Positions 50,047 to 58,404 of a DNA stretch of 64,000 bases are shown piece after piece (positions within the stretch are counted from its first letter, which is position 1; each line of letters opens with the position of its first letter). The translations under genes and the position numbers were made by a program. This DNA is from CALWZE01 sp036644375. Lineage in GTDB: Bacteria; Bacillota; Clostridia; Oscillospirales; Ruminococcaceae. Location of the stretch: contig JAVXQD010000005.1 of NCBI GenBank assembly GCA_036644375.1, positions 1 through 64,000 of the forward strand, given 5' to 3'. Below the pieces are notes generated by a model that searched no databases, was not told the DNA's origin, and saw nothing but the letters and a program-made list of their open reading frames with translations.

Positions 50047-51594
50047 TTACCAAGCTTTTTCGTCTTCAAAATCTACCAGAGTCGGATCTATGGGTTCCTC
50101 GCGCATGACAGCCTGCATATATTTGCTTATCTTTCCGCGCATCTCACGGCGCGAAACCGTTCTCGGGTCCATCAGGTCATGTTCAACCCAAATCAGGTGT
50201 ATGCCGTGTTCTCTCGCCTGCTCCTCAAAAAGGCCGTTAAGCCCCGCCATCGTCTTGCACGCGATATGCTGATACATTATGACAAAGTCGGCGTTGAATT
50301 CCTCACAGACTCTCCACAGCTCCTCAAGCACGTTGAGGTGGCCTCCGTTGGTGTGCTTTCTCATTATCATCCGCTCGTAATAGTGGGCAAGATCCTTCAG
50401 CGCCGCATCCTCGCTCTCGAGGTTAAACGGACGGACGGCATTTAGGCTTTCCATGTCAACAAGCACATTGATGCCCCAGCAGTTCTCTGCCCATGTCGCG
50501 AAATTGCTGTAGTAATGGGCGGGACACGACCATATAATAGCGCGGTGACGCAGCTCGTGGCTGCACTTTTCCTTGTTTTCATAGCCCTTCATCATGAGCT
50601 TGTTGACCTTCTTGTCAACATTCAGAAAATACGGATCTATGCCTGCATTCATCTGGTAGGTATACATGCGGTAAAGCGCCATTGACGCTCCTGTAATCTG
50701 AGGATAGGGGGTCTTGTTGACCTCCCATTTTTCCATCTCGTACTTGGTCTCCTCATTAAAGCGGCCCATTGTTCTGAAAAAGCAATCCCAGTCGAATTTT
50801 TCGCCTGTTTGCTCCTCGATGAACTTTATGCAGCCCCTGATGTCCTCGACGGCACATTCCTCGACCTCAGGCTCGGTGTATCTCACCGGCAGAGCGAGCG
50901 CATATGACGGGAGTTTCAGGCGTCTTTCCTGGAACTGAGTCGACATTACGCTTCCGTCACACGGCATTGTGCTTCCGATAAAGCATTTGCCCATCTTGGG
51001 ATAGTCGTCCTCAATGGCAACTCCCGCCTCTGTTGAGGGCAGCGGGCAGGTGTCGGACGGAAGCCCATAACTCTCGACAGCGTCGAGATACGGAATTGAG
51101 CTGAGCTGATCGATGAGCGAGCATTCGAATACGGGAATCATCTGATACGGAATGCCGATAAGGTTTGGAAATCCGCCCATAATTTGGAGCATCATCATCT
51201 CGTCGAACAGGACAACCCTATCTGACAGAGCCTGCTGCTTTTTGCTTTTTCCGAGATTGGCATCGGCGGCAAAGGTGGTTTTAATAATGCCGATAGTCGC
51301 CCTTACCTCGCTGAAAAAATGCTCGTGCGTAATGCGGAGCTGAGTTCCGCGCTGTCCCAATGTGTGGCGGTCGACAAATGCCGGAGTCGAGAGATAGGAT
51401 GCCATCCATCTGTAGCGGAACAGCCCTTTTGTGAACCGTATGGGCATAGACATAACCATCATGGTCAGTGCGCCCCAAATTTTCAGCCAGCGGCCGAAAT
51501 CGAACATAGTGTCCTTAAAGCCGCGCCATTCGCGGCGTTTCATTGCCTGTTTGCCATTAAAGAGCTTTCCGAGATCGTTTGGTCTGTTATCCAT
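50047..51594 (-). CDS. 2-hydroxyacyl-CoA dehydratase large subunit-like (HgdA-type)
   Basis: 515 residues, longer than usual HgdA (about 430-480) because of a 90-residue N-terminal part with a hydrophobic stretch (IWGALTMMVMSMPIRF). Core features of the HGD-D family: VVLFDEMMMLQIMGGFPNLIGIPYQMIPVF, GKCFIGSTMPCDGSVMSTQ, WSCPAHYYSNFATWAENCWGINVLVDME, MYQHIACKTMAGLN. The cysteines CPAHY and HIAC are candidates for the 4Fe-4S cluster ligands. Members remove water from 2-hydroxyacyl-CoAs by a ketyl radical route; the substrate here is not identified and no CoA transferase gene is nearby. Confidence 0.85.
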   Translation of the reverse strand: MDNRPNDLGKLFNGKQAMKRREWRGFKDTMFDFGRWLKIWGALTMMVMSMPIRFTKGLFRYRWMASYLSTPAFVDRHTLGQRGTQLRITHEHFFSEVRATIGIIKTTFAADANLGKSKKQQALSDRVVLFDEMMMLQIMGGFPNLIGIPYQMIPVFECSLIDQLSSIPYLDAVESYGLPSDTCPLPSTEAGVAIEDDYPKMGKCFIGSTMPCDGSVMSTQFQERRLKLPSYALALPVRYTEPEVEECAVEDIRGCIKFIEEQTGEKFDWDCFFRTMGRFNEETKYEMEKWEVNKTPYPQITGASMALYRMYTYQMNAGIDPYFLNVDKKVNKLMMKGYENKEKCSHELRHRAIIWSCPAHYYSNFATWAENCWGINVLVDMESLNAVRPFNLESEDAALKDLAHYYERMIMRKHTNGGHLNVLEELWRVCEEFNADFVIMYQHIACKTMAGLNGLFEEQAREHGIHLIWVEHDLMDPRTVSRREMRGKISKYMQAVMREEPIDPTLVDFEDEKAW

Positions 51595-51597
51595 AGC

Positions 51598-52800
51598 CTA
51601 TTTCGCCCCCTTCGCCTTTTGAATCTGTTTGATTTCGAGGCTCTCAACGAAAGCCTGCATGCGGGTGCGAAGCTGACCCGACGAGCGTGACATATACGGG
51701 CGGTCAACGGACAGCACGGGAAGCCCGTATTCCGTATTTATAATATGACCCGCAATCGCGCGCTCAAAGCCCCAATAATCGCAAAACTTTATCTGCTCGA
51801 ATATAACTCCGTCCGCCTTGTAGTCCTTTGCAAGCTGCGCTACGAACTCGCGCCGCCCGTTTATTTTGTCTGTGCTCATATATCGCGGGCATTGGCTTGA
51901 CACAAGATACTGTCGGCATATCTGTGTCAGCACGTCCTCGCTGTCATCGAGCGTCAGCTCCTGACGCCCCGGGAATGCACCGAAGCAGAAGCGGTCGGCG
52001 ACGATAAGTGCGCCGCTCTCCTCAATGAGCTTTGTGAAATCGGGATCGTCTATTTCGCTGCCCGCAAGAACTACGCGCGCGCGGAAATTTTTCTTTGCGT
52101 CCGGCTCACGTGTTTTCAGCTCCTCAAGGGTCTCGCGGAGCTTTTTGACAACCAGATATTTTGGACAGCAGTATGTGACGAGATTCAGAATATGGTACTC
52201 GTAGCCCGTTATTACCGGATTGTCCTCCTTGCGCATATCCCCTATCTCGGTAAGGATACGGCAGATTTCGTTGTGCTCCTCAACAGCCCTGCGAAGAGAG
52301 TCGTCAGAGGTATCAATTCCGTAAACCTCGCTGAGCTTGTCCAGAACCTTGACGCGCAGCTGCTGAACATAATGCTTGACAGTGAATTCTTCAACCTTGT
52401 ATGGTACGTCAACATGCGTGACAATCAGCTTGTCGTTCGGAATCAGCTTTTGCAGCTCGATATTCTCGACACAGCGGTTCATCTCCGCACACGCGTCAAC
52501 AGCCATAAGCCCGCTGAGGAAATTGTATCCGCCCTCGATTCCACGCTCAAGCAAAGCACGGCAGTATTCGCATGTGTAGTTGGACATGTAGTATGTTGCT
52601 ATATCCATTGAGCCTGTCCTCGGCGCACGCAAGCGCACCGAAAAACATTTGTCAAGATTAAGCAACACCTCGGGCATATGGTAGCAGGTATACCCCAGCG
52701 CCAATTTGCCCTCCTTTGCCGCCTGCTTTACCAGCTCGTTATTGGCATCCTCAAGCAGACTTTCAAAGTAAATCAGATGTTTTAGATCCTTCACTTTCAC
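51598..52800 (-). CDS. 2-hydroxyacyl-CoA dehydratase small subunit-like (HgdB-type)
   Basis: 400 residues of the HGD-D family. GKLALGYTCYHMPEVLLNL near residue 31, SNYTCEYCRALLERGIEGGYNFLSGLMAVDACAEMNR, ARVVLAGSEIDDPDFTKLIEESGALIVADRFCFG, and DGVIFEQIKFCDYWGFERAIAGH. Many cysteines (YTC, CEYC, CAEMNRC, FC) suit an Fe-S cluster. It lies three bases ahead of the large subunit gene. Double-cubane cluster proteins are relatives, so a role other than dehydration cannot be excluded. Confidence 0.85.
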   Translation of the reverse strand: MKVKDLKHLIYFESLLEDANNELVKQAAKEGKLALGYTCYHMPEVLLNLDKCFSVRLRAPRTGSMDIATYYMSNYTCEYCRALLERGIEGGYNFLSGLMAVDACAEMNRCVENIELQKLIPNDKLIVTHVDVPYKVEEFTVKHYVQQLRVKVLDKLSEVYGIDTSDDSLRRAVEEHNEICRILTEIGDMRKEDNPVITGYEYHILNLVTYCCPKYLVVKKLRETLEELKTREPDAKKNFRARVVLAGSEIDDPDFTKLIEESGALIVADRFCFGAFPGRQELTLDDSEDVLTQICRQYLVSSQCPRYMSTDKINGRREFVAQLAKDYKADGVIFEQIKFCDYWGFERAIAGHIINTEYGLPVLSVDRPYMSRSSGQLRTRMQAFVESLEIKQIQKAKGAK

Positions 52801-52810
52801 ACCCCTTATG

Positions 52811-53575
52811 CTATAGAATTTCTATTCTTTTCAGTGCCATCCTGACACCATTGACTATATTTGAATCATCGGGGAGCCCGACAACGCTCTCCCCTTTGAT
52901 ATCAAAAGACGATAGATTTCGGTCATCCTCTATGTACGCGAGAACCGGTATGTCCCCTGTGTCAATATACTCGACAAGTGACATGTCTGTGATGCGATTA
53001 ATTACAGCGCCGACCTTCTCGTACATTATAAGCTCGTCGGCGACCCTTTTTATGGTCTGAATGACCTGCGTGCCTTTTTTGCTCGGATCGGTCACAAGCA
53101 GCAGGTGTGTGACCTTTTCCATCACCCTGCGGTTTATCTGTTCAATGCCCGCCTCACCGTCTATCACGACATAGTCAAAGTCCTCAGCCAACAGACTTAT
53201 GACCTCCTTGAGATATGTGTTCACCGCGCAGTAGCAGCCCGCCGCCTCCGGTCTGCCTATCGCGAGAAAGGCAAAGCCCTCATTTTCGACCATGGTGTCA
53301 AATATTCTGAATCTCGCCTCGCCGAGTATCTCGGTCGCATTTTTTCCTCCTCGATTTTCGACGCTCGCGAGGATATCCTTTCGGATATCGTCAATTGTCT
53401 GAACCACATTGACGCCCAAAGCCGTCGAAAGGCCGATTGCGGGGTCGGCGTCAATCGCCAGTATTTTTTTGTCCGGATAATTTTCCACAAGCAATTTTAT
53501 AATTATTGCGGAAATAGATGTCTTGCCGACACCGCCCTTGCCTGCAACCGTTATAATCTTTGTCAGACCGTCCAT
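52811..53575 (-). CDS. CooC/AcsF-like ParA-type ATPase (metallocenter maturation)
   Basis: About 254 residues. P-loop VAGKGGVGKTS (10-20), IDADPAIGLSTALG (41-54), and the C-x-C pair Cys114/Cys116 in RPEAAGCYCAVNTYL, the place where CooC binds nickel across its dimer; VIDGEAGIEQINRRV follows. CooC and AcsF load nickel into CO dehydrogenase and acetyl-CoA synthase. No complete CODH/ACS is in this window, but an ACS-like domain is encoded in the same operon, which makes the link credible. ATG at 53575 behind AGGAGC. First gene of the operon. Confidence 0.85.
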   Translation of the reverse strand: MDGLTKIITVAGKGGVGKTSISAIIIKLLVENYPDKKILAIDADPAIGLSTALGVNVVQTIDDIRKDILASVENRGGKNATEILGEARFRIFDTMVENEGFAFLAIGRPEAAGCYCAVNTYLKEVISLLAEDFDYVVIDGEAGIEQINRRVMEKVTHLLLVTDPSKKGTQVIQTIKRVADELIMYEKVGAVINRITDMSLVEYIDTGDIPVLAYIEDDRNLSSFDIKGESVVGLPDDSNIVNGVRMALKRIEIL

Positions 53576-53880
53576 TTTTAAAGCTCCTTGCCAAAATTCA
53601 GTCATATTCATTTCTATGCGTACAAGCAGTTTTACATTCCTGTTATTTCATCCCTGATTCGCGCCTAAGCTGTGCGCATAAAGCTTTGATACCGCGCGTT
53701 TTTTGCGCCGCTGCCGCGAGCTTTGCCGCCGCTCAGCTGCATTCGCTCAAGCCGAAGCGCCCGTCTTTGTCAGAAATTTAACCCTGTGTCAGTCCGACTG
53801 ACATCTAAGGCGCGCACAAAATTCCAAAAGCACTCTGCACGTGATAACTGCGCTTGCCCAATCGGGCGTTTATACCGATA
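53576..53880. promoter_or_regulatory. Leader region of the dehydratase operon with a TGTCAGT palindrome
   Basis: No gene. TGTCAGTccgACTGACA at 53786-53802 is a perfect 7-base-arm palindrome, the shape of a TetR-family site, and lies between the TetR gene and the operon it may control. I could not place a clear -35/-10 pair. Confidence 0.5.
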
Positions 53881-54516
53881 TCAGCGGTTCGCGAGATAAT
53901 CGCCAATCATTTTGCAGTAGCTCTCAAGCTGTTTTTGTCTGTCTATTTTTTTGGTTTCAGAGCCCATGCTGTCCAATGCCATCTTCTGCATCAGTCCGAG
54001 CATTGAGCTGTATATGTTGTAGTACGCCGATTCTATATCGATGTCTCTGCGAAGAGTACCGTCCTTTATTCCGAGTCTTATCGCCTTTGAAAAGGGTGCG
54101 CTGAAGCTCTCGTATTCCACCGGAGGACGGTTAATCACGTCCTTTTCTATGCCGTTTTTGTAGAGATACAGCTCAGCCTCCTGCCCGAATATCAGCATTT
54201 TAGGCTCATATTTGAAGATATCGGCATATAGCAGCAATATTGCTTCAACCTGTTCAATTCCGCTGAGATGCGCCATTGCGTTTGTTGACAGCGCATTTTC
54301 TATACGCAAAACCGTCCTGTCCCAAAACAGATATGCAGTGCTGAGCACTATATCCGCCTTATTAGAAAAATAGCGATATACGGTGCGCTCCGCAAGTCCT
54401 GACTTTTTTGCGATATCGGAAATCTTGGTGTTTTCTATGCTGTTTTCCGCAAAGCATATAAGCGCCTGCTCAATGACCGTGCGCTTGTTTTGCTCTCTTA
54501 TTTGTTCAAGGGACAT
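53881..54516 (-). CDS. TetR/AcrR-family transcriptional regulator
   Basis: 211 residues. The helix-turn-helix is at about 29-54 (NTKISDIAKKSGLAERTVYRYFSNKADI). The C-terminal helical ligand domain has no recognisable specificity. It is transcribed in the same direction as the dehydratase operon and lies upstream of it, with a palindrome between, so it is the best candidate controller. A strong promoter lies at 54570-54598. Confidence 0.88.
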   Translation of the reverse strand: MSLEQIREQNKRTVIEQALICFAENSIENTKISDIAKKSGLAERTVYRYFSNKADIVLSTAYLFWDRTVLRIENALSTNAMAHLSGIEQVEAILLLYADIFKYEPKMLIFGQEAELYLYKNGIEKDVINRPPVEYESFSAPFSKAIRLGIKDGTLRRDIDIESAYYNIYSSMLGLMQKMALDSMGSETKKIDRQKQLESYCKMIGDYLANR

Positions 54517-54569
54517 GTCTTTTCCTTATAAACCGACATCGTTTTTTATCTGTCAAACTTGCTTTTTAC

Positions 54570-54598
54570 ATTATATACAATTAAAAACTAAATTTCAA
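54570..54598 (-). promoter_or_regulatory. Sigma-A promoter of the TetR gene
   Basis: On the minus strand TTGAAA (54593-54598), 17 bases, TATAAT (54570-54575), about 55 bases upstream of the start codon. Confidence 0.7.
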
Positions 54599-54710
54599 TC
54601 ACATTTTTATCAATTCGACATAAACACGTAAATTCTCAACGCTATTGTGCCAATATGCAAATAAAAAGCACGCATGGCATTGCGATCAGAGAGATAATTT
54701 GCATAAACAA

Positions 54711-54749
54711 ACCGGCGCACCTGCCTCAAAAGGTCGGTGCGCCGGGTTT
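54711..54749 (-). terminator. Terminator after the Hpt gene
   Basis: ACCGGCGCACC pairs with GGTGCGCCGGGT; on the minus strand a short T-containing tail follows. Confidence 0.7.
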
Positions 54750-54759
54750 GAAAGATCAA

Positions 54760-55101
54760 TTAAAACAGCTTCTTCAGCCTGCTGAACTCTTTGCTCACTT
54801 CTGAAATACTGTTGTCAATATCGCCGTAATCATGATTGCGCAGCTTTTCCACCATGGCGGTGAGAGCTTCGTAAACAGGGGTAAGACCCATGTTGCCCGC
54901 TACTCCCTTGAGTGTATGAGCATAGTCAAATGCCTGCGCATAATCACCTCTTGCAACAGCGGCCTCGAGCTCTTCAAATGCGGGATCGACGAGAAAGCTT
55001 TCAAGGCAGGTCGCGTACAGTTCCTCATCATTCATAAATCTGTTCATTGTGCCGCTTACGTCCGCTCCGTATCTCAGCAAAATATCAACAAGCTCGCTCA
55101 T
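54760..55101 (-). CDS. Stand-alone histidine phosphotransfer (Hpt) protein
   Basis: 113 residues, only an Hpt four-helix bundle. The phosphorylated histidine is His62 in FDYAHTLKGVAGNMGL. It should relay phosphate between a hybrid kinase and a response regulator; neither is encoded nearby. The ATG at 55101 is used since the 12 codons upstream overlap the ribosome site AGAGGGG. Lying next to sipL and spoVM, it might belong to a phosphorelay for sporulation, but that is a guess. Confidence 0.85.
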   Translation of the reverse strand: MSELVDILLRYGADVSGTMNRFMNDEELYATCLESFLVDPAFEELEAAVARGDYAQAFDYAHTLKGVAGNMGLTPVYEALTAMVEKLRNHDYGDIDNSISEVSKEFSRLKKLF

Positions 55102-55230
55102 TGTGTTTTTCCCCCTCATTAATATCCGTTTAAACACCTAAGGATTTACTGTTGAGGTAATGCTAACATACTCTGTGGTCAAATGCAATTATGTGACGCC
55201 TGTTTTATTCGCTTTTTCTTTTCTCTGTGC

Positions 55231-56748
55231 TTAACTCACAATAGGAATCAGAAGTGTCTGCGGTTTTTCAAAATGCTCGGGTTCAATCTCTGCTGCGCAG
55301 GATATCTCATCTGGAGAGGTGTTGAAGCGCTTCGCAATTTCCCACACTCCTTCACCGGCATCGGCATAATAGACCACCAGCGCGGCATTGGGCCCGTGCT
55401 TGAGATTCAGCGCGTCCGATTTTATTTCCTTGATTGCGGTGAGCTTTTGAACCTCTATCGCCGTGCCGAAAATAATGCCCTCGCATTTTACGTTTATCAT
55501 GCTGCCGCTCTCCACACATTCAAGCACGGTGAACAGCGTCTGAAACTCACAGTATTGTGTTCCGCCCGACTTGAAATTTGCGGGCACCGAAAACTCAAAG
55601 CTCTGCTCATATGCGTTAATTTCACCCGATGCATCGCACATTACGCAGCACAGCACAGCTTTGCCGGATATGGTCGCGGCGGCATCTGAGGATATGCACT
55701 CGCACTCGTCGCCGACGATGAAAAAATCCACAAGACTCATATCATTTTTTTCGAAACCGAACCTCACGCCGAAGCTTTCCGAAATCGGCTTGGCAAGCAC
55801 GCAGCAATTTACGGGCTGAGAGGCCGAAATAAGCTCTGATTTGGTCGAAAAGGCATCTGTCAGAATTGTGGCATTCTGCCTCTGATACAGCCTCAGCTCA
55901 ATGGTGCAGGTCACATTTGCGTCTGCATTTCCGTCATCCTCAACCGAGGCATTGCTCGATATTGTGCTCACAGCAGCAGTCGCTGTGTAGTCACCGTCGG
56001 GAGCGCTGATATCCATGACCTGGTTAAAGGGCAGATTAAAGCCCACGCGTTTTATTCTGTATTCCTCCTCGGTGGAAATATCAAATGCGAGCTGCATATT
56101 GACATATCCGCCTATGATTGCGCGCCCGCTCTCGATGCTCACGGTCTCGGCAACCGCCGCTGCATCGCATCTGAGCAGCGTCGGGTTTTCGCTCTGCTCA
56201 TAATCAACGCTCAGTGTCTCCTCTATCGAAAATTGCTTTTCCTCGCAGACTATCTCCTTTTCAAAACTGAGATCGCTCTGCTTTTGATATGCGCCCTCGC
56301 CCTCTATGCGGCTCACCGCCTCAAAGGGATATTGCGAAATTACCTTTATTGCGAGATTTACCGTACCCCGCGCATCAATCTTTCTCTGATTGACCGCCCT
56401 GCAGTTCAAAAAGCCCATATTTGCCCTGCAAAATATGGTGTATGATTCTCCTATTGTGCTGCCGAGATCTACCTGCTTCGAAAACGGAAGCTTTTGTGAG
56501 ATAGCGCAAATGCGCTTGTCGTCGCCCGATTGATAGATAACCGTCAGCTTGACATATCCGTCAATTGTCGCGCGCGAACCGGATGCGATTTTTTGCACAA
56601 TAATCGGCTGAGCTTTGGTCTTTACGATTTTGAACACCTCAGGCTGGTATTCCGGAATGTTAAAATCCCCCTCGACCGACTGTTCCACGGCGATATCGCA
56701 AAGCAGCTCATTAATGGAAAGCGAATCTGTTATTGAGCTTATTTCCAT
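55231..56748 (-). CDS. sipL: SipL-like spore morphogenesis protein (SPOCS/DUF3794 repeats with LysM)
   Basis: 505 residues. Three SPOCS-like repeats are seen at about 30-150, 170-290 and 310-440, with patterns such as CDIAVEQSVEGDFNIPEYQPEVFKIV and GRAIIGGYVNMQLAFDIS. A C-terminal LysM-like domain (AGEGVWEIAKRFNTSPDEISCAAEIEP...LLIPIV) ends the chain. In Clostridioides difficile SipL binds SpoIVA to attach the coat to the forespore. Start has AAGGGGGAAAAACC before it. The spoVM gene lies just upstream. Confidence 0.85.
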   Translation of the reverse strand: MEISSITDSLSINELLCDIAVEQSVEGDFNIPEYQPEVFKIVKTKAQPIIVQKIASGSRATIDGYVKLTVIYQSGDDKRICAISQKLPFSKQVDLGSTIGESYTIFCRANMGFLNCRAVNQRKIDARGTVNLAIKVISQYPFEAVSRIEGEGAYQKQSDLSFEKEIVCEEKQFSIEETLSVDYEQSENPTLLRCDAAAVAETVSIESGRAIIGGYVNMQLAFDISTEEEYRIKRVGFNLPFNQVMDISAPDGDYTATAAVSTISSNASVEDDGNADANVTCTIELRLYQRQNATILTDAFSTKSELISASQPVNCCVLAKPISESFGVRFGFEKNDMSLVDFFIVGDECECISSDAAATISGKAVLCCVMCDASGEINAYEQSFEFSVPANFKSGGTQYCEFQTLFTVLECVESGSMINVKCEGIIFGTAIEVQKLTAIKEIKSDALNLKHGPNAALVVYYADAGEGVWEIAKRFNTSPDEISCAAEIEPEHFEKPQTLLIPIVS

Positions 56749-56831
56749 GGTTTTTCCCCCTTGATATTTTCATAGCTTTTCCATAACACTATATTCTTTC
56801 GGCATCGGTTATATGCCGCGCCCGAGAGTAT

Positions 56832-56866
56832 AAAAAAGCGGAGCTGCACTTTGGCAGCTCCGACAA
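56832..56866 (-). terminator. Terminator after spoVM
   Basis: CGGAGCTGC (56839-56847) pairs with GCAGCTCCG (56854-56862), a perfect 9-bp stem with a TTTTTT tract on the minus strand. Confidence 0.85.
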
Positions 56867-56908
56867 AATCAGCGTTGAACACAGTATCATCCCGCGCAGA
56901 AATCAATT

Positions 56909-56995
56909 CTATGTCTCGTCGCTTTTCTTAATCCCGAATATCAACCTCAGAAGTCCGCTTATAAGCTTAGGACTTTTTACCACTATAATCTGCAT
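56909..56995 (-). CDS. spoVM: SpoVM, 28-residue spore morphogenesis peptide
   Basis: The peptide begins MQIIVVKSPKLISGLLRLIF and ends GIKKSDET. The pattern K-x-P-K-(F/L)-(L/I)-x-G-(I/L)-(I/L/V)-(R/K) and the length match SpoVM of Firmicutes, an amphipathic helix that senses the curved forespore membrane and recruits SpoIVA. GGAGGAGAG precedes the ATG. The position downstream of rsgA/prkC/prpC matches its Bacillus neighbourhood, and sipL follows. It is far below usual ORF cut-offs and is easily missed. Confidence 0.85.
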   Translation of the reverse strand: MQIIVVKSPKLISGLLRLIFGIKKSDET

Positions 56996-57012
56996 AATAC
57001 TCTCCTCCGTAA

Positions 57013-57156
57013 TCATGATTTGTACAGCAGCCCTATCAGCAGAACCGCACAGCACAAGCTAATCACCGCAAACGTCGGCGCATACATGCCGAACACCGCT
57101 CCTGCCACAAATACCGTCCCGTTTGCCATGTTCATTGTTGTTCTTCTGCTGCGCAT
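57013..57156 (-). CDS. 47-residue membrane protein upstream of spoVM
   Basis: Two short hydrophobic segments (ANGTVFVAGAVFGMYAPTFAV and ISLCCAVLLIGLLYKS) follow a basic start MRSRRTTMNM. I choose the ATG at 57156 because AGGGGGC lies seven bases ahead; the frame upstream to 57222 has no ribosome site and covers a TATAAT (minus strand). It ends 17 bases from spoVM and so may share its transcript. Family unknown. Confidence 0.55.
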   Translation of the reverse strand: MRSRRTTMNMANGTVFVAGAVFGMYAPTFAVISLCCAVLLIGLLYKS

Positions 57157-57239
57157 ATCAAACGCCCCCTGTTCAGCTGATTCAAGCGCCCGGTCTGACA
57201 CATTATATACAAAAGCAGCCATATGTGTGCTAAAACAGA

Positions 57240-57268
57240 AAAAAGAGCGCCGTTTGCGCCCTTTTTGA
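57240..57268 (-). terminator. Terminator of the rsmB...rsgA operon
   Basis: On the minus strand GGGCGC-aaac-GGCGCTC is followed by TTTTTT. It lies about 235 bases beyond the rsgA stop; the stretch between has no recognised gene. Confidence 0.65.
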
Positions 57269-57503
57269 TACAGATATCCGCAAAATCGCAGACCTGTTTA
57301 TTCCACACGCGGCCGTGATTGTCAATTCTCCGCTGTTTGATTCATTGCTTTTTACCGTGAGCGCGCCTGTGCTCTTGTGCCGCTTGTTTGGCGGCGGCAA
57401 TCGCAAAGCATTTTTTCCTGTATTTTATCGTGTTCGTCAATAAGCTTGAGCATTGCCGTCAATTGCCATTGCTCTTATCTTTCGGGACGCCATGGCTTCG
57501 GTA

Positions 57504-58394
57504 TTAATATTTATTGCTCTCGTTTTCTCTGGCTTTTTGATACATCGCAACATAGCTTTCATGCCGACTCTTTTCGATTTTGCCCTCGTTGACCGCCTCA
57601 AGTACCGCGCAGCCCTTTTCCACCGTGTGTGAGCAGCTCGTATAATAGCAGCTGTTGAGATAAGGCTCAAACTCAGTGAAGCAGTTCGCGATTTCATCCT
57701 TCACAATCAGTGTGGAATGCTCGAAATCCACAGCCGAAAAGCCGGGAGTATCCGCTATAAAGCCACCCTCAAACTCAAATAGCTCAACGGCGCGAGTGGT
57801 GTGCTTTCCGCGTCCGAGTTTTTTGCTTGTCACCCCTGTTTCAAGCTCAAGTGACGGGCAGAGCTGATTCATAAGCGTGGATTTTCCGACACCGCTGTTG
57901 CCGATGAATACACAGAGGCTGTCCCTTGCCTGATCCCGAATCTCCGCAAATCCGCAGCTCTCGTCTGCCCTGAGGTCGATTACCCTATATCCGGCATGGG
58001 TGTATACCGACACAAAATCCTCCGCCGAAGCGATATCGGTTTTTGTCAGAACAAGTATCGGTTTGATTTTGTTTTTACAGGATATCGCAATAAGCTTGTC
58101 GAGCACCAGAATATTGGGTTTCGGATCGCAGGAGGACACCACCAAAAACAGCTTGTCGACATTTGTGATGGGAGGTCTTGCAAAGCAGTTTTTTCGCGGC
58201 TCGATATCAGCAACCATATATCCGCTTTGATCACCCTCGACGGTGACCCTGTCCCCTGCAAGCGGAGTTATCCCGCGTCTGCGGAATATGCCCTTCGCCC
58301 TGCACTCCAATACGCCATCGGCGGTTTTTACATAGTAAAAACCGCCGATGCCCTTTAATATAATTCCGTTCAAAATAATCCCGTTATAGCTCAT
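57504..58394 (-). CDS. rsgA: Ribosome small-subunit GTPase RsgA
   Basis: 296 residues. Circularly permuted GTPase for 30S maturation. G4 TKTD (117-120) precedes G1 IGNSGVGKS (164-172) and G3 DTPGFS. An OB-fold is N-terminal and the zinc site is C-terminal: the C-x6-C-x-H-x5-C pattern in SCYYTSCSHTVEKGC. It lies 10 bases after prkC, in the conserved prpC-prkC-rsgA order. Confidence 0.95.
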   Translation of the reverse strand: MSYNGIILNGIILKGIGGFYYVKTADGVLECRAKGIFRRRGITPLAGDRVTVEGDQSGYMVADIEPRKNCFARPPITNVDKLFLVVSSCDPKPNILVLDKLIAISCKNKIKPILVLTKTDIASAEDFVSVYTHAGYRVIDLRADESCGFAEIRDQARDSLCVFIGNSGVGKSTLMNQLCPSLELETGVTSKKLGRGKHTTRAVELFEFEGGFIADTPGFSAVDFEHSTLIVKDEIANCFTEFEPYLNSCYYTSCSHTVEKGCAVLEAVNEGKIEKSRHESYVAMYQKARENESNKY

Positions 58395-58404
58395 TTAGCT
58401 CCTT

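Noticed and set aside
57013..57222. Full 69-codon reading of the small membrane protein
   Set aside because: The first 22 codons lack a ribosome site and cover a TATAAT; the start at 57156 has AGGGGGC ahead.
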